Source: Macrothele yani (taxonomy: Eukaryota; Arthropoda; Arachnida; Araneae; Macrothelidae). Taken from it: DNA of 64,000 nucleotides. The position numbers and the translations under genes were made by a program. Position 1 is the stretch's first letter, and the number at the start of each line of letters is the position of its first letter. Under the pieces are notes generated by a model. It was given only the letters and a program-made list of their open reading frames with translations, did no database searches and had not been told where the DNA came from. The stretch spans positions 201,443,232 through 201,507,231 of the forward strand of contig CM076990.1 of assembly GCA_039090855.1 (NCBI GenBank). The letters run 5' to 3'. Below are positions 31,494 through 40,192 of the stretch, one piece after another.

Positions 31494-32636
31494 ATGACTC
31501 TACAACTTAAATCTTGGCCCTCAGTCTCCGGCAGCTGGAATGTACCTGGCCAAGGCAGCGGCCAGTGCGACATGAAGGCAGAGGGTGCTAAGAATCCCCG
31601 GAGGACCGGACTAGGCTGCCATTTGATGCTGACCTTGGCTACCTACAACGGACGCTCCCTCTCTTCTGATTCAAGGCTTCTTGAATTGGAAGAGGAACTA
31701 CAAAGGATCAAGTGGGACATCGTCGGGCTGAGTGAGGTAAGGAGAAAAGGAGAAGATCTCATTGAACTGAAAAGTGGACATCTCTTCTATTATCGTGGGA
31801 CAGATACTGGCAGAACTAGTGGTGTTGGATTTATAATAAACAAGAAACTGAAGGATAAAGTGGTAAAAGTTGAAAGTTCCTCTGACAGAGCTGCACGACT
31901 CGTTATCCAACTATCGAGAAGATACCAGGCTCAGATTATTCAAACTTATGCACCCACCACAAGTCATCCTGGAGAAGAAATTGAAGAATTTTATGAGGAA
32001 ATTCGTCATCTAAATAATAAAGGTAAGCAGCACTTGAAGATAATTATGGGAGATTTCAATGCAAAAATAGGGCACCGGCAACAGAATGAAACTTCAGTAG
32101 GTAAATTCGGTCACGGCAACAGAAACCAGCGTGGAAATACTCTCGTTGAGTTTGCAGAGGCAGAAGGATTTTTCATCTTGAATTCCTTTTTCAAGAAAAA
32201 GCCACACAGGAAATGGACATGGAGACATCCAATTGGGACGACAAGTGAAATTGATTTTATTATGTGTAACAAAAAATTCGTCATCGAAGACTGCAGTGTG
32301 CTAAACAAGTTCAACACAGGTAGTGACCATAGATTGGTGAGATGTAAGATGCACCTCAACACTAAACTGGAACGTGGCAAGCTCATAAGACAAACAAAAT
32401 GTATTGACATAACCAACCTTAAAAAACACCATATTACTTTCAAGTTGGAACTGAAGAACAGATTCTCTGCTTTAGAAGGCCTAACATCGGAAGAAGTGGA
32501 TATTTCGGAAGTTAACAGAAAAGTAACCAAAGCTCTTATGGAAACAGCAACAAAATTAGCTGGGTCTAAGAACAAGTTGCATGTAAACAAATTATCAGGA
32601 AAAACCAAAATGTTGATGCAAAAAGAAGAGAGATGA
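31494..32636 (+). CDS. RTE endonuclease-only ORF (copy C, ORF1)
   Basis: A 380-aa frame containing the complete APE-type endonuclease: TYNGRSL, DIVGLSEVR, YAPTTSHPGEEIEEFYEEI, IIMGDFNAKIG, SEIDFIM and SDHRLVRC. It stops at TGA (32634-32636) because an A run after ATGTTGATGC has five A instead of the six in copies A, B and D. The stop overlaps the ATG of the RT frame as ATGA. Copy E has the same break at the same base. Whether it is a real two-ORF layout or an inherited lesion cannot be decided from sequence alone. Confidence 0.88.
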   Translation: MTLQLKSWPSVSGSWNVPGQGSGQCDMKAEGAKNPRRTGLGCHLMLTLATYNGRSLSSDSRLLELEEELQRIKWDIVGLSEVRRKGEDLIELKSGHLFYYRGTDTGRTSGVGFIINKKLKDKVVKVESSSDRAARLVIQLSRRYQAQIIQTYAPTTSHPGEEIEEFYEEIRHLNNKGKQHLKIIMGDFNAKIGHRQQNETSVGKFGHGNRNQRGNTLVEFAEAEGFFILNSFFKKKPHRKWTWRHPIGTTSEIDFIMCNKKFVIEDCSVLNKFNTGSDHRLVRCKMHLNTKLERGKLIRQTKCIDITNLKKHHITFKLELKNRFSALEGLTSEEVDISEVNRKVTKALMETATKLAGSKNKLHVNKLSGKTKMLMQKEER

Positions 32637-34447
32637 GGACAACTAAAGAAGATGTGACTTCCAAAGTGGAATATATAGAGCTATGCAAGACAGCACGAAA
32701 AAGTATCACTGAAGACGTAAGGAAATTCAACTGTGAGCTAGTGAGGAAAGCAATTGAAAACAACCAAAGCCTAAAGATAGCAAAGGGACATCTCAGTAAG
32801 GGAAGAAAACAGATTATGGCTCTGAGAAAAGAAGATGGTTCTATAACAAGAAATAGAGGCGAAATTTTGACAAGAGTGAAAGATTTCTACTCCAAACTAT
32901 ATGAAAGGGATGATACATGTACTCCAGACATCATGAAAGGTACCAGAGTTCTTCCAGTCCTCCCAGCAGAAGTTGCTCATGCAATCAAGAACATGAAGCG
33001 GGGGAAAGCTCCAGGAGAAGATGGAATTACTATAGACATCATACAAGAAGCAAGTGGAGAAATTGAAACAGTACTCGCCCAAATTTTCACTCGATGCCTT
33101 AATGAAGGGAAGATTCCTAAGGATTGGAACAATGCTACAATGATCCTGCTACATAAAAAAGGTGACATTGAGGATCTCAGGAACTACAGACCTATCAGCC
33201 TATTATCAGTGGTTTATAAAATCTTCACTAAAGTTCTTTCACACCGCTTGAAGGTAACACTGGACATGGCTCAACCGAGAGAACAAGCTGGATTCAGGAG
33301 TGGCTACAGCACAATAGATCATATCCACGTACTGAGAGAACTAATTGAAAGAGCGAGGGAATATGAACTTCCATTGTGCATGGCTTTTATCGATTATGAA
33401 AAAGCCTTTGATTCGGTGAAACCATCAGCAGTTACCACGGCTCTGAAATCCTGCGGTATTGAAGATGCATACATTAATATTATTAATAACATCTATGAAA
33501 ATGCAAGTGCAAAGATTCGGCTGTTTGAAAATACAACACACATAAAAATTGGAAAGGGAGTGAGACAAGGTGACACCATATCTCCGAAGCTCTTTAATGC
33601 CACATTGGAAAATGTCTTTCAATCACTGAACTGGGAAAACAAAGGGATAAAGATTAACGAAGATTATCTAACCCACCTTCGTTTTGCTGATGACGTAGTC
33701 ATTTTTGCAACTACCCCATCAGAGCTGCAGAGTATGATCCAGGAACTTGCTGACAAGAGTAAAGAAGTGGGATTAAAAATGAACTTTCAGAAGACAAAAG
33801 TGATGTTCAATGCTTTTACAAGAAATGAAGATTTATCGATTGATGGAGAAAAACTGGAGATAACAGATACGTATGTTTATCTTGGACAGCAGATATCAAG
33901 TGAGGGTCACATTGATGAAGAAATTAATCGGCGTACAAAACTTGCCTGGAGAGCTTTTGGAAGAAACAGCATAATTTTCAAGAGCAATATGCCATTATGT
34001 CTTAAAAGAAAAGTGTTTGATCAATGCATCCTTCCAGTGCTTACGTATGGTGCAGAGACGTGGACCTTAACTAAAAGAGACATACAAAGGCTGCAGACAA
34101 CTCAAAGAAGCATGGAGAGGTGCATGCTTGGTATAACCAGGAGAGATAAGAAGAGGAACTCGTGGATCCGAAAAATGACGAGAGTGGAAGACATCATGAT
34201 CAGAGTTAAATCCCTGAAATGGCAATGGGCTGGACATACTGCCAGAAGGACAGACCATAGATGGACAGCCGAAATTTTAGATTGGATACCAAGGGACAGG
34301 AAAAGACCCAGAAAAAGACCACATGGGAGATGGGTGGATGAAATTCGTAAATATGCGGGAGTGACATGGAGGAGACTGGCACAAGACAGACCGTTGTGGA
34401 GGAAACTTGGGGAGACCTTCGTCCAGCAGTGGATTGATAATGGTTGA
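32633..34447 (+). CDS. RTE reverse-transcriptase ORF (copy C, ORF2)
   Basis: A 604-aa frame starting at the ATG that overlaps the ORF1 stop. It contains the linker, the RT fingers (NYRPISLLSVVYKIFTKVL), the palm motifs FIDYEKAFDSV, GVRQGDTISPKLF and FADDVVIFATTP, and the C-terminal domain LTYGAETWTLTKRD...QQWIDNG. All catalytic Asp residues are present. A 2-codon deletion relative to other copies occurs at DIMKGTRV. It is potentially active if translated, either by reinitiation or by frameshifting in the A run. Confidence 0.88.
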   Translation: MRTTKEDVTSKVEYIELCKTARKSITEDVRKFNCELVRKAIENNQSLKIAKGHLSKGRKQIMALRKEDGSITRNRGEILTRVKDFYSKLYERDDTCTPDIMKGTRVLPVLPAEVAHAIKNMKRGKAPGEDGITIDIIQEASGEIETVLAQIFTRCLNEGKIPKDWNNATMILLHKKGDIEDLRNYRPISLLSVVYKIFTKVLSHRLKVTLDMAQPREQAGFRSGYSTIDHIHVLRELIERAREYELPLCMAFIDYEKAFDSVKPSAVTTALKSCGIEDAYINIINNIYENASAKIRLFENTTHIKIGKGVRQGDTISPKLFNATLENVFQSLNWENKGIKINEDYLTHLRFADDVVIFATTPSELQSMIQELADKSKEVGLKMNFQKTKVMFNAFTRNEDLSIDGEKLEITDTYVYLGQQISSEGHIDEEINRRTKLAWRAFGRNSIIFKSNMPLCLKRKVFDQCILPVLTYGAETWTLTKRDIQRLQTTQRSMERCMLGITRRDKKRNSWIRKMTRVEDIMIRVKSLKWQWAGHTARRTDHRWTAEILDWIPRDRKRPRKRPHGRWVDEIRKYAGVTWRRLAQDRPLWRKLGETFVQQWIDNG

Positions 34448-34485
34448 CAATGATGATGATGATGATGATATATCATCATCATATA

Positions 34486-34500
34486 TCCACTGCTGGACGA
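34486..34500 (-). repeat. Inverted RTE 3'-end fragment after copy C
   Basis: TCCACTGCTGGACGA again lies in inverse orientation just beyond the tail of an RTE copy, here preceded by TATATCATCATC, the mirror of the (GAT)n tail. The arrangement matches the B-C junction at 31387-31401. Confidence 0.85.
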
Positions 34501-34514
34501 TATATATATATATA

Positions 34515-34600
34515 TTTTCCTTAGTCTTCAGTTTTGCTCTTAAGTATATATATATATATATATATGTATACTTAAGAGCAAAACTGAAGACTAAGGAAAA
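34515..34600. repeat. Perfect hairpin, 34-bp arms around (TA)n
   Basis: Arms at 34515-34548 and 34567-34600 are exact reverse complements (core CTTAGTCTTCAGTTTTGCTC) separated by an 18-nt TA run. It should form a stable cruciform or RNA hairpin. Confidence 0.92.
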
Positions 34601-36303
34601 AACTTTAGAATTTAAAACGAAGGTTGCAAAATAACCTGAAAATCAAAACGCGCAACGCAGCAGTTTTGAAAATTCAGAATTCACATTCTATAAAGAAGAT
34701 ACCTAAGCAAAAAAAATACATATATAATTTTGACTCACACCTAGTACAACATAGAAAAGGTTATGTATCTACCTGTGTGAGTAAAAGGAGAAAAGATAAA
34801 AAAATAAAATAAAACAACTGAATGTAGAAGGTGTCGAGAATACTGAGCCTTGGCTTTATCAAGGACCAGCAAAAACTCTGCATTTTCTCACTTCCACAAA
34901 GACCTAGTTGGAAATGGGTTTCTGCAAGGCCATAGATGCAAGTAACATTCCCACCTAAAATAGTTTAACAAATATATATATGTCATGTCCTCCGTAGAGT
35001 TGCATGACCTAGCACTAGTTAACAATTTCGCTTGCATCCATTAACCTTCCTGGCCCGACCCATGCTCTTCATCTGTTACTATTAAACAGAGAGAAGAAGA
35101 TTAAAGAGAACTCAAGCTGTGAGAGTGACATAATAATTAGAAATGATTTTCAGCCATAACGAAATTCCAAGTTCGTTTGAGAGAGAATTTAAACCTGAAA
35201 ATCAATGCAAAAGAAATCCAAATTTTTACATTGCAATTAAAAAAGGAAATATTAATTTTTAACGAACAGATTTTTGAAAGAAAACTTGAGTCTAAAACCC
35301 CTACTCTACAACTTATGACAGCACGAAAACGAGAATAAGTTAAAGATAGTAATTAACTAAAGAAAACTTTGTGAAAGTTATATACCTTAAACAGTTAGTT
35401 GCAATATGTACAAAGTATTTCAGCAGTGCTTTAAGTGCATAATTAATTAGTTATTAAGAACTTAACTACTTTGAAAGAACAGCGCATAGACAGCGCATAG
35501 AAAAGGAACAAGCTTAGCCATCTTCTGTTCCTAGGTACCCCAAAAGACGCTCAAAGTTACAGAGAAAAGAAAGAGTTAAAACCCGCAAAAATGTTAACAG
35601 ACAAACCAATGCCTAAAAGCTGAAAAGCTAAAAAACAACAGAGAAAAAGTACATGAAGTACAAACATTGAACTTATAAAACCTAGAACCCAAAAACAAGG
35701 AAGAGAGCTTACCTCGTGTGTGACAAAAACTTTTCTCCTCACAAGAGAAGAACATGGCTGACCTCTTCCGCCACTCCCTAGACGCTGGGGGCAGTGAGGG
35801 TGGGGCTGATGGCCTCCTCATACAGCAAGAAACCAACGCGCGGAGATTTTAACCAGAGAAAAAAAAATATATATATATATATATAAACTTAAGACTGTGG
35901 ATCTGTATGATCAGAAAGAGCAGAATTAACTCTCCAGAATACATGAGAAATATTATAAAATACACGAGCAGTGTATTTAATAATCTTTGCATGTATTAAA
36001 TCACCTTAGTGAGCTTCTATAGATTAATCAGAATCTTATTAATTTTAATGTTGGTTTTACTATTTTTAGTATAGCTATCCTAGTGTTGAATAACTAGTTT
36101 TCTTTTTTATTTGTTTTTATTTTCTTTTATAAACAGATTTTTAAGCTTTTTTTGTGATTTTGTTTATATTATTTAATTTTTTGTTTTAATAGGACCGTCA
36201 TATCCATAGCACTAAGGTTCCTTTAGGTAGTTAATAGGCATCCTCTAGCCAACTTCCTTACGGCTTTGATTGGTCAGAATCATATTATTAACTGTGTAGA
36301 AAA
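34601..36303. other. No recognised gene
   Basis: AT-rich with a short TA run near 35868-35886. It lies downstream of the Penelope-like fragment on the minus strand, so part may be its 3' region, but I see no GIY-YIG endonuclease motif. Confidence 0.4.
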
Positions 36304-36936
36304 TTAAAGCAGATCTGCCAACCTTACTCTATTATTCAGAATAATTTTTCTTAAAGTTCTTTTGATGAAAGAAGAAGGAATTTCGTTCTCTAGAAAACTT
36401 TCTAATAGTATATTAATGTGGTAATTGAAGTCCAAATTGTTGCTGCAAATTCTTGAAATTCTTAGGACCTGAGAAATTAGTACATTCTCAATTACTTTGG
36501 TTGAAATGTTATTATTCCAGTGTAGATATTTAATTACTTTGAAAGGAAAATTAACTCTTTTATCAAAGAGGCTAATAGATGGGTTACCTCTGTTGAGCTT
36601 AATGCTTAAGTCTAGGAACTCAAGTTCCTGATTACTGTGGTTGGTTTTACATAAGTTAAGAGAGCTAGGATAGATATTATCAAAATCACTCTCTATAACT
36701 TCTGAATTATTGATACACAGCAGATCATCAATATATCTAAAAGTGTAAAGGTAGTTATCTGAGCATGTGGGGTGATTTTTAATGAATTTATATTCCTTAA
36801 AGAACAGGAATAGATTAGCGATATTCGTGGACGTTGATGTTCCCATGGGAATACCGTTAACTTGCTTATAGAGAGTATTATTATATAAGATATGGTTATT
36901 TTTTATGCAGCAATTGAGATAAGAGTTCCAAGTTAT
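36304..36936 (-). pseudogene. Penelope-like reverse transcriptase fragment
   Basis: About 211 codons of a reverse transcriptase unlike the RTE family. QVNGIPMGTSTSTNIANLFL is motif B and FRYIDDLLCINN is the catalytic YxDD motif C. ELEFLDLSIKL, VNFPFKVIKYLHWNN and VLISQVLRISRICSN follow, as in Penelope-like elements and their relatives. The fragment lacks the N-terminal RT motifs: it is cut at 36937, where RTE copy D begins with its (GAT)n tail. It ends at a stop at 36304 with no recognisable GIY-YIG domain. Assignment to the Penelope group is by motif style only. Confidence 0.65.
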
Positions 36937-36937
36937 A

Positions 36938-39900
36938 TCATCATCATCATCATCATCATTGTCAACCATTATCAATCCACTGCTGGACGAAGGTCTCCCC
37001 AAGTTTCCTCCACAACGGTCTGTCTTGTGCCAGTCTCCTCCATGTCACCCCTGCATACTTTCGAATTTCATCCACCCATCTCCCATGTGGTCTTCTTCTG
37101 GGTCTTTTCCTGTCCCTTGGAATCCAATCTAAAATTTCGGCTGTCCATCGATGATCTGTCCTTCTGGCAGTATGTCCAGCCCATTGCCATTTCAGGGATT
37201 TAACTCTGATCATGATGTCTTCCACTCTTGTCATTTTTCGGATCCACGAGTTCCTCTTCTTATCTCTCCTGGTTACACCAAGTATGCACCTCTCCATGCT
37301 TCTTTGAGTTGCCTGTAGCCTTTGTATGTCTCTTTTAGTTAAGGTCCACGTCTCTGCACCATACGTAAGCACTGGAAGGATGCATTGATCAAAAACTTTT
37401 CTTTTAAGACATAATGGCATATTGCTCTTGAAAATTATGCTGTTTCTTCCAAAAGCTCTCCAGGCAAGTTTTGTACGCCGATTAATTTCTTCACCAATGT
37501 GACCCTCACTTGATATCTGCTGTCCAAGATAAACGTACGTGTCTGTTATCTCCAGCTTTTCTCCATCAATCGATAAATCTTCATTTCTTGTAAAAGCATT
37601 GAACATCACTTTTGTCTTCTGAAAGTTCATTTTTAATCCCACTTCTTTACTCTTGTCAGCAAGTTCCTGGATCATACCCTGCAGCTCTGATGGGGTAGTT
37701 GCAAAAATGACTACGTCATCAGCAAAACGAAGGTGGGTTAGATAATCTCCATTAATCTTTATCCCCTTGTTTTCCCAGCTCAGCGACTGAAAGACACCCT
37801 CCAATGTGGCATTAAAGAGCTTCGGAGATATGGTGTCACCTTGTCTCACTCCCTTTCCAATTTTTACGTGTGTTGTATTTTCAAACAGCCTAATCTTTGC
37901 ACTTGCATTTTCATAGATGTTATTAATAATATTAATGTATGCATCTTCAATACCGCAGGTTTTCAGAGCCATTGTAACTGCTGATGGTTTCACCGAATCA
38001 AAGGCTTTTTCATAATCGATAAAAGCCATGCACAATGGAAGTTCATATTCCCTCGCTCTTTCAATTAGTTCTCTCAGCACGTGGATATGATCTATTGTGC
38101 TGTAGCCACTCCTGAATCCAGCTTGTTCTCTCGGTTGAGCCATGTCCAGTGTTACCTTCAAGCGGTGTGAAAGAACTTTAGTGAAGATTTTATAAACTAC
38201 TGATAGGAGGCTGATAGGTCTGTAGTTTCCGAGATCCTCAATGTCCCCTTTCTTATGTAGCAGGATCATTGTAGCGGTGTTCCAATCCTCAGGAATCTTT
38301 CCTTCATTAAGGCATCGAGTGAAAATTTGGGCGAGTACTGTTTCGATTTCTCGACTTGCTTCTTGTATGATGTCTACAGTAATTCCATCTTCTCCTGGAG
38401 CTTTTCCCCGCTTCATGTTCTTGATTGCATGTGCAACTTCTGCTGGAAGGACTGGAGGAACTCTGGTACTGGTATCTTTCATGATGTCTGGAGTGCATAT
38501 ATCATCCCTTTCATATAATTTGGAGTAGAAATCTTTCACTCTTGTCAAAATTTCGCCTCTATTTCTTGTTACAGAACCATCTTCTTTTCTCAGTGCCATA
38601 ATCTGTTTTCTTCCCTTACTGAGATGTCCCTTTGCTATCTTTAGGCTTTGGTTGTTTTCAATTGCTTTCCTCACTAGTTCACAGTTGAATTTTCTTACGT
38701 CTTCAGTGATACTTTTTCTTACTGTCTTGCATAGCTCTATATATTCCACTTTGGAAGTCACATCTTCTTTAGTTGTCCTCATCTCTCTTCTTTTTTGCAT
38801 CAACATTTTGGTTTTTCCTGATAATTTGTTCACATGCAACTTGTTCTTAGACCCAGCTAATTTTGTTGCTGTTTCCATAAGAGCTTTGGTTACTTTTCTG
38901 TTAACTTCAGAGATGTCCACTTCTTCCGATGTTAGGCCTTCTAAAGCAGAGAACCTGTTCTTCAGTTCTAACTTGAAGGTATTATGGTGTTTTTTAAGGT
39001 TGGTTATGTCAATAGATTTTGTTTGTCTTATGAGCTTGCCACGTTCAAGTTTAGTGTTGAGGTGCATCTTACATTTCACCAATCTATGGTCACTACCTGT
39101 GTTGAACTTGTTTAGCACACTGCAGTCTTCTATGACGAATTTTTTGTTACACATAATAAAATCAATTTCACTTGTCGTCCCATTTGGATGTCTCCATGTC
39201 CATTTCCTGTGTGGCTTTTTCTTGAAGAAGGAGTTCAAGATGAAAAACCCTTCTGCCTCTGCAAACTCAACGAGAGTATTTCCACGCTGGTTTCTGTTGC
39301 CGTGACCGAATTTACCTACTGAAGTTTCATTCTGTTGCCGTTGCCCTATTTTTGCATTGAAATCTCCCATAATTATTTTCAAGTGCTGCTTACCTTTATT
39401 ATTTAGATGACAAATTTCCTCATAAAATTCTTCAATTTCTTCTTCAGGATGACTTGTGGTGGGTGCATAAGTTTGAATAATCTGAGCCTGGTATCTTTTC
39501 GAGAGTTGGATAACAAGTCGTGCAGCTCTGTCAGAGGAACTTTCAACTTCTACAACTTTATCCTTCAGTTTCTTGTTTATTATAAATCCAACACCACTAG
39601 TTCTGCCAGTATCTGTCCCACGATAATAGAAGAGATGTCCACTTTTCAGTTCGATGAGATCTTCTCCTTTTCTCCTTACCTCACTTAGCCCGACGATGTC
39701 CCACTTGATCCTTTGTAGTTCCTCTTCCAATTCAAGAAGCCTTGAATCAGAAGATAGGGAGCGTCCATTGTAAGTAGCCAAGGTCAGCATCAGATGGCAG
39801 CCTAGTCCGGTCCTCCGGGGATTCTTAGCACCCTCTGCCTTCATGTCGCACTGGCCGCTGCCTTGGCCAGGTACATTCCAGCTGCCGGAGACTGAGGGCC

Positions 39901-40129
39901 AAGATTTAAGTTGTGGAATCATTTTGGAGGGGTTTGGCCATAACTCACCACGCTGGCCAAGCGGGTTGGTGAGTGTGGGATAGAACTTCCTCTAATCCCG
40001 ATGGTATAGTTATACCGCTATTGGCGGTCGTCAGAGCCCCTTTAGTGGGAACAGGATGCACCACGAGAAGGCGGGGTTGACATTTGTCAAGGAGAGGCTG
40101 TGATGTTACGCATCACCTGACCTTACATC

Positions 40130-40131
<2 letters not shown>
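36938..40131 (-). mobile_element. RTE-clade LINE copy D, full length and intact
   Basis: Complete from GGGATG (at 40131, reverse strand) through a single 5' UTR unit to the (GAT)n tail at 36938, 3.19 kb. The 5' end abuts (AT)n shared with the tail of copy E. It is the best candidate for an active source copy in the window. Confidence 0.93.
36962..39922 (-). CDS. RTE endonuclease-reverse transcriptase, 986 aa, intact
   Basis: A single uninterrupted protein. Residues about 46-290 form an APE endonuclease: TYNGRSL (Asn 52), DIVGLSEVR (Glu 81), IIMGDFNAK (about 186), SEIDFIM and SDHRLV (about 277). The reverse transcriptase has NYRPISLLSVVYKIF, FIDYEKAFDSV (about 632), GVRQGDTISPKLF and FADDVVIFA (about 732). 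The C-terminal domain contains LTYGAETWTLTKRD and ends in QQWIDNG just before the (GAT)n tail. The stop-to-tail distance is only about a dozen bases. The first Met is at 39922, and an alternative start MLTLATYNG lies 44 codons in. All catalytic residues I can identify are present, so it may be functional. Confidence 0.95.
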   Translation of the reverse strand: MIPQLKSWPSVSGSWNVPGQGSGQCDMKAEGAKNPRRTGLGCHLMLTLATYNGRSLSSDSRLLELEEELQRIKWDIVGLSEVRRKGEDLIELKSGHLFYYRGTDTGRTSGVGFIINKKLKDKVVEVESSSDRAARLVIQLSKRYQAQIIQTYAPTTSHPEEEIEEFYEEICHLNNKGKQHLKIIMGDFNAKIGQRQQNETSVGKFGHGNRNQRGNTLVEFAEAEGFFILNSFFKKKPHRKWTWRHPNGTTSEIDFIMCNKKFVIEDCSVLNKFNTGSDHRLVKCKMHLNTKLERGKLIRQTKSIDITNLKKHHNTFKLELKNRFSALEGLTSEEVDISEVNRKVTKALMETATKLAGSKNKLHVNKLSGKTKMLMQKRREMRTTKEDVTSKVEYIELCKTVRKSITEDVRKFNCELVRKAIENNQSLKIAKGHLSKGRKQIMALRKEDGSVTRNRGEILTRVKDFYSKLYERDDICTPDIMKDTSTRVPPVLPAEVAHAIKNMKRGKAPGEDGITVDIIQEASREIETVLAQIFTRCLNEGKIPEDWNTATMILLHKKGDIEDLGNYRPISLLSVVYKIFTKVLSHRLKVTLDMAQPREQAGFRSGYSTIDHIHVLRELIERAREYELPLCMAFIDYEKAFDSVKPSAVTMALKTCGIEDAYINIINNIYENASAKIRLFENTTHVKIGKGVRQGDTISPKLFNATLEGVFQSLSWENKGIKINGDYLTHLRFADDVVIFATTPSELQGMIQELADKSKEVGLKMNFQKTKVMFNAFTRNEDLSIDGEKLEITDTYVYLGQQISSEGHIGEEINRRTKLAWRAFGRNSIIFKSNMPLCLKRKVFDQCILPVLTYGAETWTLTKRDIQRLQATQRSMERCILGVTRRDKKRNSWIRKMTRVEDIMIRVKSLKWQWAGHTARRTDHRWTAEILDWIPRDRKRPRRRPHGRWVDEIRKYAGVTWRRLAQDRPLWRKLGETFVQQWIDNG

Positions 40132-40174
<43 letters not shown>
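40132..40174. repeat. (AT)n junction between RTE copies D and E
   Basis: A pure AT run joins the 5' end of copy D to the 3' tail of copy E. Both lie on the minus strand, in head-to-tail order. Confidence 0.9.
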
Positions 40175-40177
<3 letters not shown>

Positions 40178-40192
40178 TCATCATCATCATTG

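Larger units (their letters stand above)
31444..34470 (+). mobile_element. RTE-clade LINE copy C, 5'-truncated
   Basis: It starts inside the 5' UTR at TCACCAACCCGCTTGGCC and ends in (GAT)n. It belongs to a different subfamily from B and D, sharing EASGEIETV, ALKSCGIEDAY, LSRRY and IRHLNNKGK with copy E. It lies head-to-tail behind copy B. Confidence 0.92.

Noticed and set aside
31096..31573. IYIYIY-rich frames
   Set aside because: Translations of (AT)n runs between RTE copies.
38652..39305. 217-codon plus-strand frame (and similar frames at 28994-29647, 32111-32608, 42561-43058)
   Set aside because: Exactly antisense to the RTE endonuclease coding region in each copy. The frames recur only because the RTE recurs.
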